From assembly GCA_002469865.1 (NCBI GenBank), contig DKOD01000174.1, positions 13,154-27,902 of the forward strand: a stretch of 14,749 nt of DNA. Direction: 5' to 3'. The DNA is from Alphaproteobacteria bacterium UBA7371 (GTDB taxonomy: Bacteria > Pseudomonadota > Alphaproteobacteria > UBA8317). The notes under the pieces are model-generated. The model did not search any database, was not told where the DNA came from, and worked only from the letters and a program-made list of their open reading frames with translations. Shown here one piece after another: positions 6,810-13,708 of this stretch (the first letter of the stretch is position 1; each line of letters starts with the position of its first letter). The position numbers were made by a program, and so were the translations under genes.

Positions 6810-9800
6810 ACTTAATTGTCGGAATATATCGTTTTTTTGCCGCCCGCATTCTTACCATCATTGGGCTTGTGGCGCTTTGTGTTGTTGTTTGGATCCTGGG
6901 CCCCAAAATTGCGTTGGGGGAGCAAACACCTCTGGCTTCCTCTGAAGTCAGGGTGCTGGTCATTGCTGGCATTATATCTTTTTGGCTTCTTTTGGAATTT
7001 GTTCGTTACCTGTCGAGGCGCAGGTATAATCGTAAGATTATTGCTGAGCTTGCCGAAAGCAATGCCATGGTCGGCGGCACCAGTGTTAGTGACGAGGATT
7101 TGGTGCGCGACCGTTTCATGGCAGCGGTTGAATTGCTTAATGACCGCATGGATCAGTCTGGTCGCCGCACGAATATGTATGACCTGCCATGGTATTTGGT
7201 TATTGGCGCCTCGGGTTCAGGAAAAAGCCAGATGCTCAGAAATTCTGGATTGGAATTTCTGAGTGATCAAGAAGGTGGCTTTGTGGATTATGACAATATC
7301 CAGCCAACCGAGCATTTGGATTGGTGGCTTTCCGAGGATGCTGTTTTTATTGATACCGCTGGAAGATATACAACCCAAGATGTAAATCCACCCAAAGATA
7401 AGGCCGCTTGGCGCTCGCTGCGCGACGTCTTGAAAGGGCAACGAGAGCGTCGGCCACTCAATGGCATCATTGTTGCCATTTCTGCCGAACAATTGGCGGG
7501 GTCCGAGGATGGATTAACGCAGCTTGCAGACAGTTTGAAAGCGCGGCTTGTGGAGGTGATGGGAACCTTCAAATCGTCTATTCCTGTCTATGTCATGGTG
7601 ACCAAGTCAGATCTGATTTTGGGCTTTTCGGAATTTTTTAATGGTGTTGGTGCAAGGCTGGTAGAGCAAACTTTTGGTGTTTCGTTAGAATATAACGAAC
7701 GTGGTTTGGATGCCAAAGGCCAAAAGATCTTGACCGAACGTTTGCGCACGTTGGTCGCAAATGTGCAGTCCATGGCAGATGTGCAAATTGAAGGGGAAGT
7801 TGCGGATGATCGGCGCCGCGCCATTTTTCGTTTTCCCATGCAGATGGCGTTCCTCACAGAGCCTTTAAACACAATTGTTTCAGGAATTTTTCGCGCGAGT
7901 CGGTATTCCACGGATCTCATTTTGCGGGGGGTCTTTTTTGTAAGCGCGGAAAGTCGTGGTCTGCCAAATGATTTTGTTGGTGGGGAAACATCCAAAAGGC
8001 TGGGTTTCCGAGCGGCCCTACCAGCGGCACAAGCCGGCGTTGATGACAGTGCGTTTCTTCGCGCAACCATCAGAAAAATAATACTGCCGGAGCAGGATCT
8101 TGCAGGTCTTGACCGAAATCTTGAGCGAAAGTTGTTTGCTTTACATGCGCTTAGCTACACGTTCATCGCCTTGCTTACGGGCATTTTCCTCTTTGTGTGG
8201 TGGTTTTCCACGGAGCATGCTGACTATTATGACCGCATCGCGGCAAAACATTTCAAGGCCTATAATGAGGGCATCACAAGATACAACAGCAACCCAACTC
8301 TTGAAAACGCCATAGATACGGCCTCCAATTTTGCCCGAAGTAAATATGACAGCACCTCTGAATTCATCTGGATGAGTTTGCTGAAAAATCTGGGACTTGC
8401 CGCACCCATAAGGGTTTTGCCTTATTGGAGAACTGCCTATGACAAAGTTCTTGAAGAGGTCGTCATTCCGGCAATCATCAAAGAAACAGGTGAAGATCTG
8501 CGTCAGTCCATTGATGCCGAGGATAGCATCAATAATGTCCGGGACTTGCTTCGCCTTTACGTTGGTTATGCCCAACCTGATTTGTATGATGAAAATGGTT
8601 TTTTGGCTTGGTTCAAGCGTGAATTGGACGATATTTATCCCTTAGATGAGCGTCGCCAGGAGATTTCCAAGAGGATCACAAGGCCGCTCAATGAAGCTCT
8701 TAAAAACCCCCTAAACATTGACAAGTCGCTTGCCGATCGTGGGCGTGCCTACGTGTTTGCCATCCCACCTGCAGAACAGCTTTATGATACTTTGCGTCGC
8801 CGTGCTGGAGCAAGAGGTATCGGTGCGGTGACCATGCAAACCCTTATTGGCGCCAAATCCTCCTTATATTTTGATGAGAGTGGGGCCGCTGGAAGCCAAT
8901 CTGTAAGGGGATTGAACACCGAAAATGGGTTTTACCAAGTGTTTGTGAATGATACCCCAAATCTTATCAATGAGGTTACCCAAGATGATCCGTTGCTTGG
9001 GGATATGGCGCAGAGCGAAGATAACAGAACCTTAGTGACTGAATTAACTGCTCTATACACCAAAGATTATATTGAAGATTGGAAGCGTTTCCTTGACGGC
9101 ATAAGGCTTATGCAATTCAGCGATATTTATCATGCGGAACAAGCCCTTCAAGTTCTATCAAACGAAAAGGACTCCCCGATCAAAAAGTTGCTTTTGGCAA
9201 CGGCACAAAACACAACCTTACCGGCCGAAAATGCGAAAGGCCTTGCTGGTCTTGCCCAAAAAGCTCAGGAAGCTGTTGGGCAGAAGGCGGCGGCTGTCGA
9301 AGGGCAAGCGCCTGGTCAAACCACTGGCAATGCGCAATCTGGCGTTCTTTCACAAGCAGGGGAAGAGCTGCAAGGTTTGGGTCCTTTTTCAACCTGGCCC
9401 GGCGTGGAAATTGCCAATGAATTTCGATCCCTAAACGCTAAAATGGTTTCGTTTGGAGGTAGTGAGCCTGATTACCCCATGATCCAATCAGCCATTGCAC
9501 GTGTTTATGCTAGTTTCAACGTCATTGTTGCTGCGCCGGATGTGTCCAAGGCGGCATTTGATGAAGTCGCCAAAAGGGCCGAGGAGGGTTCTGGTTCAAA
9601 CCTTGTCCGTCTTTCCACATTGGCGGCCCAGCAACCTGAACCTCTGCGCAGGATTCTGAATGATATTGTTGCACAATCTTGGTCGGTGCTGGTGAAAGAA
9701 TCGCGTAATTATATCGATGAGCGTTGGGAGGCTGAGATCTTGCCAATATGTGAGCAGGCCATCATGGCAAGATATCCTGCCAAGGCGGATGCGAATGACA

Positions 9801-10408
9801 ATATTGCCATCAACGATTTCACAACATTTTTTGCACCTGGCGGCACGATTGATAAATTCTTTAAGACCCATTTGGAAGCTTATGTGGATACCAGTGGAGA
9901 AACATGGTTGTTGCGCAAAATGAATGGGTTGTCGTTGGGCATTTCACCAGCTGGGCTTAGGGTGTTTGAAGAGGCATCGAAAATAAGAAAGGCCTATTTT
10001 GGAGCCAACAACCCAGCTCCAAAGATGAGTTTCACCCTGACACCAAGCTTTCTGGATGCTCAGGCAGCCAAAGTTGTTATTCAAGAAAACAAGAAAATTG
10101 ACAGTTACCAACATGAACCTCCCAGGGAATTTGGTTTTTCGTGGCCATCTGATGAACCTGCTGTGGATTTATCCGTGTCCTTGTTTGATCTTCAAAACAC
10201 TTCATCAAAATATAGGACATCGGGTCCTTGGGCTTGGTTTCGTTTGTTTGAAGAAAATGATTTGAAAAAACAGGCTTCTGGAGATCGTTACAGCCTTGGT
10301 TTCAAACTCCGTGGTATGGAAGCGCGTTATGACCTCAAGATTGATGGCATGACCAACCCGTTATCGCAGCCAAATTTAACGGGCTTTGCATGCCCAGCCC
10401 TGTTGTAA
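6806..10408 (+). CDS. tssM: T6SS membrane-complex protein TssM (IcmF/VasK)
   Basis: 1200 residues, the usual TssM size. Two N-terminal transmembrane segments (about 15-33 and 49-68) are followed by a cytoplasmic NTPase-like domain with a clear Walker A, GASGSGKS at 134-141, an FIDTAGRY motif around D183 and a TKSD motif at 266-269. A third transmembrane segment lies at about 450-470 (FIALLTGIFLFVWWFS). The large remaining periplasmic part ends in a beta-rich C-terminal domain containing the typical GPWAWFRLFEEND stretch. TssM spans the inner membrane and periplasm and binds TssJ and TssL; it forms the core of the trans-envelope channel. Many TssM proteins have degenerate nucleotide sites, but this one keeps the intact motif, so NTP binding is plausible. 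An Ala/Gln/Gly-rich segment at about 810-860 looks like a flexible insertion. The start overlaps the tssL stop (ATGA), and the end overlaps the kinase gene by 19 nt. Confidence 0.95.
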   Translation: MNLIVGIYRFFAARILTIIGLVALCVVVWILGPKIALGEQTPLASSEVRVLVIAGIISFWLLLEFVRYLSRRRYNRKIIAELAESNAMVGGTSVSDEDLVRDRFMAAVELLNDRMDQSGRRTNMYDLPWYLVIGASGSGKSQMLRNSGLEFLSDQEGGFVDYDNIQPTEHLDWWLSEDAVFIDTAGRYTTQDVNPPKDKAAWRSLRDVLKGQRERRPLNGIIVAISAEQLAGSEDGLTQLADSLKARLVEVMGTFKSSIPVYVMVTKSDLILGFSEFFNGVGARLVEQTFGVSLEYNERGLDAKGQKILTERLRTLVANVQSMADVQIEGEVADDRRRAIFRFPMQMAFLTEPLNTIVSGIFRASRYSTDLILRGVFFVSAESRGLPNDFVGGETSKRLGFRAALPAAQAGVDDSAFLRATIRKIILPEQDLAGLDRNLERKLFALHALSYTFIALLTGIFLFVWWFSTEHADYYDRIAAKHFKAYNEGITRYNSNPTLENAIDTASNFARSKYDSTSEFIWMSLLKNLGLAAPIRVLPYWRTAYDKVLEEVVIPAIIKETGEDLRQSIDAEDSINNVRDLLRLYVGYAQPDLYDENGFLAWFKRELDDIYPLDERRQEISKRITRPLNEALKNPLNIDKSLADRGRAYVFAIPPAEQLYDTLRRRAGARGIGAVTMQTLIGAKSSLYFDESGAAGSQSVRGLNTENGFYQVFVNDTPNLINEVTQDDPLLGDMAQSEDNRTLVTELTALYTKDYIEDWKRFLDGIRLMQFSDIYHAEQALQVLSNEKDSPIKKLLLATAQNTTLPAENAKGLAGLAQKAQEAVGQKAAAVEGQAPGQTTGNAQSGVLSQAGEELQGLGPFSTWPGVEIANEFRSLNAKMVSFGGSEPDYPMIQSAIARVYASFNVIVAAPDVSKAAFDEVAKRAEEGSGSNLVRLSTLAAQQPEPLRRILNDIVAQSWSVLVKESRNYIDERWEAEILPICEQAIMARYPAKADANDNIAINDFTTFFAPGGTIDKFFKTHLEAYVDTSGETWLLRKMNGLSLGISPAGLRVFEEASKIRKAYFGANNPAPKMSFTLTPSFLDAQAAKVVIQENKKIDSYQHEPPREFGFSWPSDEPAVDLSVSLFDLQNTSSKYRTSGPWAWFRLFEENDLKKQASGDRYSLGFKLRGMEARYDLKIDGMTNPLSQPNLTGFACPALL

Positions 10409-10908
10409 CACCCAAGCTTGTTGCATGTGTTGCCACCACCCAGACGGCAACAATTTGGCTGGGGTCCCGGGTGGGAGAAAAGCTTGCTGTGAAAATAGCC
10501 AAGCATGGCCACCCAGCTGGTGCACATATTGAACATGAGGCACGCATCCTGTCCCAATTGGAGGGTATTGATGGCATCCCCCAGCTGGTGTGGTTGGGTG
10601 AATTTCATGGGAAAACCGCATTTGCTTATCATTGGATCGATGGATTGAATTTGCGCTTGTGGACCCAAAAACAAAATATCAGAGAAACTGACTGGGAAAA
10701 ATTTCAGAAAGTCTTGATGGCATGCCATCAAGAAAACATTGTCCATGGGGACATTAAGGCTGGAAATTGTTTGTTGTGCCGTGATGGAAGCGCGCATTTT
10801 ATTGATTTTGGGAAATCCAGTCTTTCCTCAAAAGAAAGGCTAATGCACGATTGGGCATGCCTGACAAAACTGAAATCAGAGTTTGGCAATGTCCGACAAG
10901 AAGCATGA
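10390..10908 (+). CDS. Minimal protein-kinase-like protein at the end of the T6SS operon
   Basis: 172 residues. Kinase-fold landmarks appear in the right order: AVKIAK with K35 (ATP-binding lysine), HEARIL with E50 (helix C glutamate), IVHGDIKAGN with H119, D121, K123 and N126 (catalytic loop) and FIDFGKSS with D139-F140-G141 (metal-binding loop). An MHDWACL stretch near 152-158 could be a remnant of helix F. No clear glycine-rich loop is visible, and the C-lobe stops about 30 residues after DFG, far shorter than a canonical Ser/Thr kinase. The HGD form and compact size recall Bud32/RIO/Kdo-kinase-like enzymes. Its position after tssM and the upstream FHA gene suggest a stripped-down PpkA role, phosphorylating the FHA protein; that is inference. 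No transmembrane segment or sensor domain is seen. The start overlaps tssM by 19 nt, implying coupled translation. A lipid or sugar kinase is the alternative. Confidence 0.78.
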   Translation: MPSPVVTPKLVACVATTQTATIWLGSRVGEKLAVKIAKHGHPAGAHIEHEARILSQLEGIDGIPQLVWLGEFHGKTAFAYHWIDGLNLRLWTQKQNIRETDWEKFQKVLMACHQENIVHGDIKAGNCLLCRDGSAHFIDFGKSSLSSKERLMHDWACLTKLKSEFGNVRQEA

Positions 10909-11003
10909 ACAGCAAAGGATCATGGCAAATTTGGTTGGACCCATATCAATCCACCAACACGTTTGAACCAAGGGTCCGATATTATCGCTGCAAATACCAA
11001 TAA
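10905..11003 (+). CDS. Possible 32-residue ORF coupled to the kinase gene (doubtful)
   Basis: The ATG overlaps the kinase stop as ATGA (10905-10908), the same junction type as tssK/tssL and tssL/tssM. It encodes 32 residues rich in aromatic and basic amino acids (W, Y, R) and stops with TAA at 11001-11003. I do not recognise it. Only a weak AAGAAG precedes it, and another short frame (10889-10966, 25 residues) runs through the same bases, so the overlap may be chance. A third possibility is decayed downstream sequence of a once longer kinase. Confidence 0.2.
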   Translation: MNSKGSWQIWLDPYQSTNTFEPRVRYYRCKYQ

Positions 11004-11137
11004 CATTCCGGTAAGCAATCTGATTAACCAGGTGACATTCATTGCAAAGCGGGGTCATGTTTGCCCAGGGTAGCTCAACGCTTCATGAGATCTTCGCTGG
11101 GGTGTTTTTTGCAAATCGTGGCACGAATAACCCTGCC

Positions 11138-11524
11138 TCACTTGCGCTCAAGAAGCCCCTCTTCCTCAAGGATTTTTCTAGCTGAACGAAAGCAATTAAG
11201 CGCTTGGGGCACCCCGCAATAAATTCCCACCACATGAATGATGGCGCGGATTTCTTCTTTCGTGACACCATTTTTGATCGCGCCACGACAATGCAATTCC
11301 CATTCATGCATTTTTCCAAGAGCGCCAATCATTGCCAGGTTCATCATGGAACGTGTCTTGGCATCTATGGCGTCGTCACCCCATCCAAAACCCCAGCACC
11401 ATGCCGTCATGGCCTCTTGGAAAGGCTTTATAAATTCATCGGAATTTTCCATGACCTGGTCGACATATTGCTCCCCAAGTGTGGCCTTGCGTTGGCGCAT
11501 ACCTTCTTCAAAGAAATCTTTCAT
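11138..11524 (-). CDS. Carboxymuconolactone decarboxylase-family protein (PcaC-like)
   Basis: 128 residues, matching the length of the gamma-carboxymuconolactone decarboxylase PcaC. The PcaC pattern is clear: WGFGWGDDAIDAKTRSMMNL at about 44-63, ALGKMHEWELHCRGAIKNG around H78, TKEEIRAII, and IYCGVPQALNCFRSA at about 101-115. PcaC decarboxylates 4-carboxymuconolactone in the protocatechuate branch of the beta-ketoadipate pathway. No other pca genes are near, so the true substrate is open. The related AhpD peroxidases need a CxxC pair, which is missing here (only single cysteines such as C79). The start is ATG 11524, 5 nt after GGAGG; ATG 11527 would leave only 2 nt. It is the last gene of the minus-strand trio, 41 nt after the thioesterase. 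Confidence 0.85.
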   Translation of the reverse strand: MKDFFEEGMRQRKATLGEQYVDQVMENSDEFIKPFQEAMTAWCWGFGWGDDAIDAKTRSMMNLAMIGALGKMHEWELHCRGAIKNGVTKEEIRAIIHVVGIYCGVPQALNCFRSARKILEEEGLLERK

Positions 11525-11565
11525 CATAGCCTCCCTAATTTGTTGTTTTTATAACATGGGTTGAA

Positions 11566-11985
11566 TCACGTGCGCTTCGAGGCAAAGGGAGAATTATTAT
11601 AACGAAAGGTGCCCGTGCCCGTGGCCACGAGGTTACCCAATTCATCGCAAACCGTGCCTTCTGCAAAATAAATGGTTTTGCCACCACCGGTGCGCCGAGC
11701 TTCCCCGACCAAGATCTTGCCCTCGGGGCGGCCCAGAAAATTCACATTCATGCTTAATGTCATGGCAAAGCGACGGTTTTCTGGGTCACCAGTGTAACAA
11801 CCTGCAAAACCCATGACGGTATCCAACAAGACCGCGTGAACCCCCCCATGGGGAATGCCATAGCGGTTCATTAAGAATTGTTCCAAAGGCAGATGAAACA
11901 CGGCATGATTTTCTTCCCATAATTTCATGACAAAACCCAAATGGGACTGCATGGGGTAGGGCGTTTCAATAAGTCGTTGATCCAT
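11566..11985 (-). CDS. PaaI-like hotdog-fold acyl-CoA thioesterase
   Basis: 139 residues, the typical length for a single hotdog domain. The PaaI/YbgC-type active-site region is present: N40 followed by YGIPHGGVHAVLLDTVMG, with the HGG motif at 46-48 and D55 on the long helix. The second half has the usual strands (TLSMNVNFLGRP, then TIYFAEGTVCDELGNLVATGTGTF). Such enzymes hydrolyse acyl-CoA or aryl-CoA thioesters in the cytoplasm, as homotetramers. The chain-length or aromatic preference cannot be read from the sequence. The start is ATG 11985 with AAGG 7 nt upstream; TTG 11991 would add two residues. It sits 27 nt downstream of the methyltransferase gene on the same strand, so cotranscription is likely. 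Together with the PcaC-like neighbour it hints weakly at aromatic or acyl-CoA catabolism. Confidence 0.85.
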   Translation of the reverse strand: MDQRLIETPYPMQSHLGFVMKLWEENHAVFHLPLEQFLMNRYGIPHGGVHAVLLDTVMGFAGCYTGDPENRRFAMTLSMNVNFLGRPEGKILVGEARRTGGGKTIYFAEGTVCDELGNLVATGTGTFRYNNSPFASKRT

Positions 11986-12012
11986 AAACAAACCTTTTAA
12001 ATGACAATGACG

Positions 12013-12642
12013 TTATGGTTCTTTGGCAAAAATCATGGAGGTAAGATAGGCCTCACCTTGATGTCCTGGCCCATCATTGAGTGTTGTTTGGGTCACTTCA
12101 GCTTCCAGCATGCGCCATGGGGCTAGCTCCCCACATATGAGTTCGGGGTCATAGGCAAGTTCCGCACGTCCGGGGCCCTTGCCGAGCAAAGTCACTTGAT
12201 CTGGATGAAAGCCTTCCAGAACAAGATGGCCATTTTTTTTGAGCAAATGTGCAGCAGCCCGAAGGATGATGCGGCGTTCGTCTGGCGGCACGTGAACATA
12301 CATCACCGCCACAAGATCCATGCTGTTTGGGGCAAAGGGTGGTCGTTTTGCATCCGCAACCACACGGCCCAAGATAAGTTGTTCGCGCTTATCTTCAGCT
12401 TTGGCCTTGGTCACAGCGACATGGGAGATATCGCAGGCCACGACATCATATCCAAGACGGGCCAAAAAACGGGCATGACGCCCTTCGCCATCACCCGGCA
12501 AAAATGCCTTGCCTATGGGCAATTGGTGTTTTTTGACGCAAGTGGCCAGATAATCTGAGGCTTTGTCGCCATAAAGGAGTCCTTTGGCAGTTTGGTATTT
12601 GTTATCCCATTGGTGGGCATATTTATGGGGGAACCCAGCCAT
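12013..12642 (-). CDS. Class I SAM-dependent methyltransferase
   Basis: 209 residues with a Rossmann-type methyltransferase core. Motif I is AFLPGDGEGRHARFLA at about 46-61 (the glycine-rich SAM loop). VVACDIS ends the second strand, with D71 as the acidic residue expected to hold the SAM ribose. VADAKRPPF follows at about 95-103, and MDLVAVMYVHVPPDERR at 108-124 corresponds to motif IV and beyond. An N-terminal WDNKYQTAKGLLYGDKASDYL resembles the lid helix of TehB/UbiE-like enzymes. The substrate is not recognisable. ATG 12642 has a good AAAGGA 7 nt upstream. It is first in the minus-strand trio and divergent from the EamA transporter gene. A possible promoter (TTGGCA, 18-nt spacer, CATAAG) lies just upstream. 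Confidence 0.85.
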   Translation of the reverse strand: MAGFPHKYAHQWDNKYQTAKGLLYGDKASDYLATCVKKHQLPIGKAFLPGDGEGRHARFLARLGYDVVACDISHVAVTKAKAEDKREQLILGRVVADAKRPPFAPNSMDLVAVMYVHVPPDERRIILRAAAHLLKKNGHLVLEGFHPDQVTLLGKGPGRAELAYDPELICGELAPWRMLEAEVTQTTLNDGPGHQGEAYLTSMIFAKEP

Positions 12643-12665
12643 TTACATATCCTTTAATCTGGCCA

Positions 12666-12695
12666 CTTATGTTGCTACAGCCTAAAATCTGCCAA
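12666..12695 (-). promoter_or_regulatory. Candidate sigma70 promoter for the methyltransferase operon
   Basis: Read on the minus strand, TTGGCA (12695-12690) and CATAAG (12671-12666) are separated by 18 nt. They would start transcription near 12659, about 17 nt before the methyltransferase ATG and just ahead of its AAAGGA ribosome-binding site. The -35 matches five of six consensus bases and the -10 four of six. It was found by eye, so chance is a real possibility. Confidence 0.35.
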
Positions 12696-12721
12696 ACATC
12701 GAGGGGGTGTGCGCACAAACC

Positions 12722-12726
12722 AAGGA
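12722..12726 (+). promoter_or_regulatory. Ribosome-binding site favouring TTG 12735 as the transporter start
   Basis: AAGGA lies 8 nt upstream of an in-frame TTG at 12735. The alternative ATG at 12669 has no Shine-Dalgarno sequence, would leave only 26 nt to the divergent methyltransferase start, and would add a polar, cysteine-containing 22-residue extension atypical for EamA proteins. This is why the shorter start is preferred. Confidence 0.5.
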
Positions 12727-12734
12727 CGTGGCTT

Positions 12735-13658
12735 TTGCAAAATAATTCTCAACAACAACCCGCGCCGTCATGGCTTCCATTTGCGCCATGGGCATTTGTG
12801 CTTCTTTGGTCGGCCGGTTACGGCGTGGCAAAGTTGAGCTTGGAATATACCACACCTCTTAATCTGTTGGCACTGAGATTTATATTCACCGCACTGATTT
12901 TAGGTGTGGCGGTCATGCTCATGCGCATTCGCTTGCCCGGATGGCAGATTATCAAAATTAACATCATCGTGGCCACCTTTATCCATGTGCTGCATTTTGG
13001 AATGGTTTATGGCGGGCTGGCCCTTGGCGCTTCGGCTGGTGTGATTGCGTTATTTGCAGCAAGTCAGCCCATTCTTGTGGAGTTGGCCGCCAGTTTGTTC
13101 CGACGCAAGCCACCCCATCTGGTGTTGATGCTCGGCCTTGTTATGGGGATGGTGGGGGCTGTTTGGGTGATTGTGGCCCGGGATGAATTTGAAGGTCAGG
13201 CCCTGTTGGGGGCCCTTATGGGTTTTGGGGCTGTTGTGGGTTTGTCCATTGGCACGGCCTATGAACGCCGGCATAAGCCTGGCGGTCATCCCCTGGGCAA
13301 TTACCTTGTGCAATATCTTTATGCAGCAGCAGTCTCTGTGCCCTTGGCGCTTCTGGTGGAAGGTGTGCAGATTGACCCGGACCCCAATTTGATCATGGCG
13401 GTTTCTTATCTTGTCATCGGTAATGCCATCACAGGTGTTTTCTTGCTGCTCACCATGGTGCGTCATGGGGCCCTATCAAAGGTAACATCAGTGATGTTTT
13501 TGGTTCCCGGCCTTGGTGCATTGATCGCTTGGTTGGTGGTCGGTGAGGCCATGCCGCCAGCGGCGTGGCCAGGCATTATGCTTGCGGCTGCCGGCGTGTT
13601 GTTGGTTCTTTATGGGGGACGTTTGACTGGACAAAGAAGTGCAAAATCCAGCATTTAA
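12735..13658 (+). CDS. EamA/DMT-family transporter
   Basis: About 307 residues from TTG 12735 (329 from ATG 12669). The protein is nearly all hydrophobic, with about ten transmembrane helices in two EamA repeats. The first begins PWAFVLLWSAGYGVAKLSLE and ends near VWVIVARDE; the second begins LLGALMGFGAVVGLSIGTAY and ends GIMLAAAGVLLVLYGGRL. Typical family marks include LRFIF in helix 2, FAASQPILVELAASL in the first repeat and VPGLGALIAWLVVGEAM in the second. EamA proteins of the drug/metabolite transporter superfamily export or import small metabolites such as amino acids or nucleotides across the inner membrane; the substrate cannot be told from sequence. It is divergent from the methyltransferase gene and 50 nt upstream of nhaA, with no terminator seen between, so the two may share a transcript. 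Confidence 0.88.
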   Translation: MQNNSQQQPAPSWLPFAPWAFVLLWSAGYGVAKLSLEYTTPLNLLALRFIFTALILGVAVMLMRIRLPGWQIIKINIIVATFIHVLHFGMVYGGLALGASAGVIALFAASQPILVELAASLFRRKPPHLVLMLGLVMGMVGAVWVIVARDEFEGQALLGALMGFGAVVGLSIGTAYERRHKPGGHPLGNYLVQYLYAAAVSVPLALLVEGVQIDPDPNLIMAVSYLVIGNAITGVFLLLTMVRHGALSKVTSVMFLVPGLGALIAWLVVGEAMPPAAWPGIMLAAAGVLLVLYGGRLTGQRSAKSSI

Positions 13659-13708
13659 TATTTGTCGAAGTTGTTCTATTCCAGCCGTCTATCAGTTAAG
13701 GGGTCCAC

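Noticed and set aside
6271..6972. Minus-strand 233-codon frame opposite tssL/tssM.
   Set aside because: It is antisense to well-recognised TssL and TssM sequence; its composition (Pro, His, Met-rich) is that of a shadow frame.
10936..10976. GGACCC/GGGTCC inverted repeat after the kinase gene as a terminator.
   Set aside because: The stem is only 6-7 bp with a loop near 30 nt and no following T-run.
10876..11058. Minus-strand 60-codon frame with a CNECH (CxxCH heme-like) motif near its start.
   Set aside because: There is no signal peptide or ribosome-binding site, it runs antisense into the kinase gene, and the rest does not follow a cytochrome c pattern. A chance motif is more likely.
11057..11185. 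Plus-strand 42-codon ORF starting after a GCGGGG.
   Set aside because: Over a third of it is antisense to the end of the PcaC-like gene, with no recognisable product.
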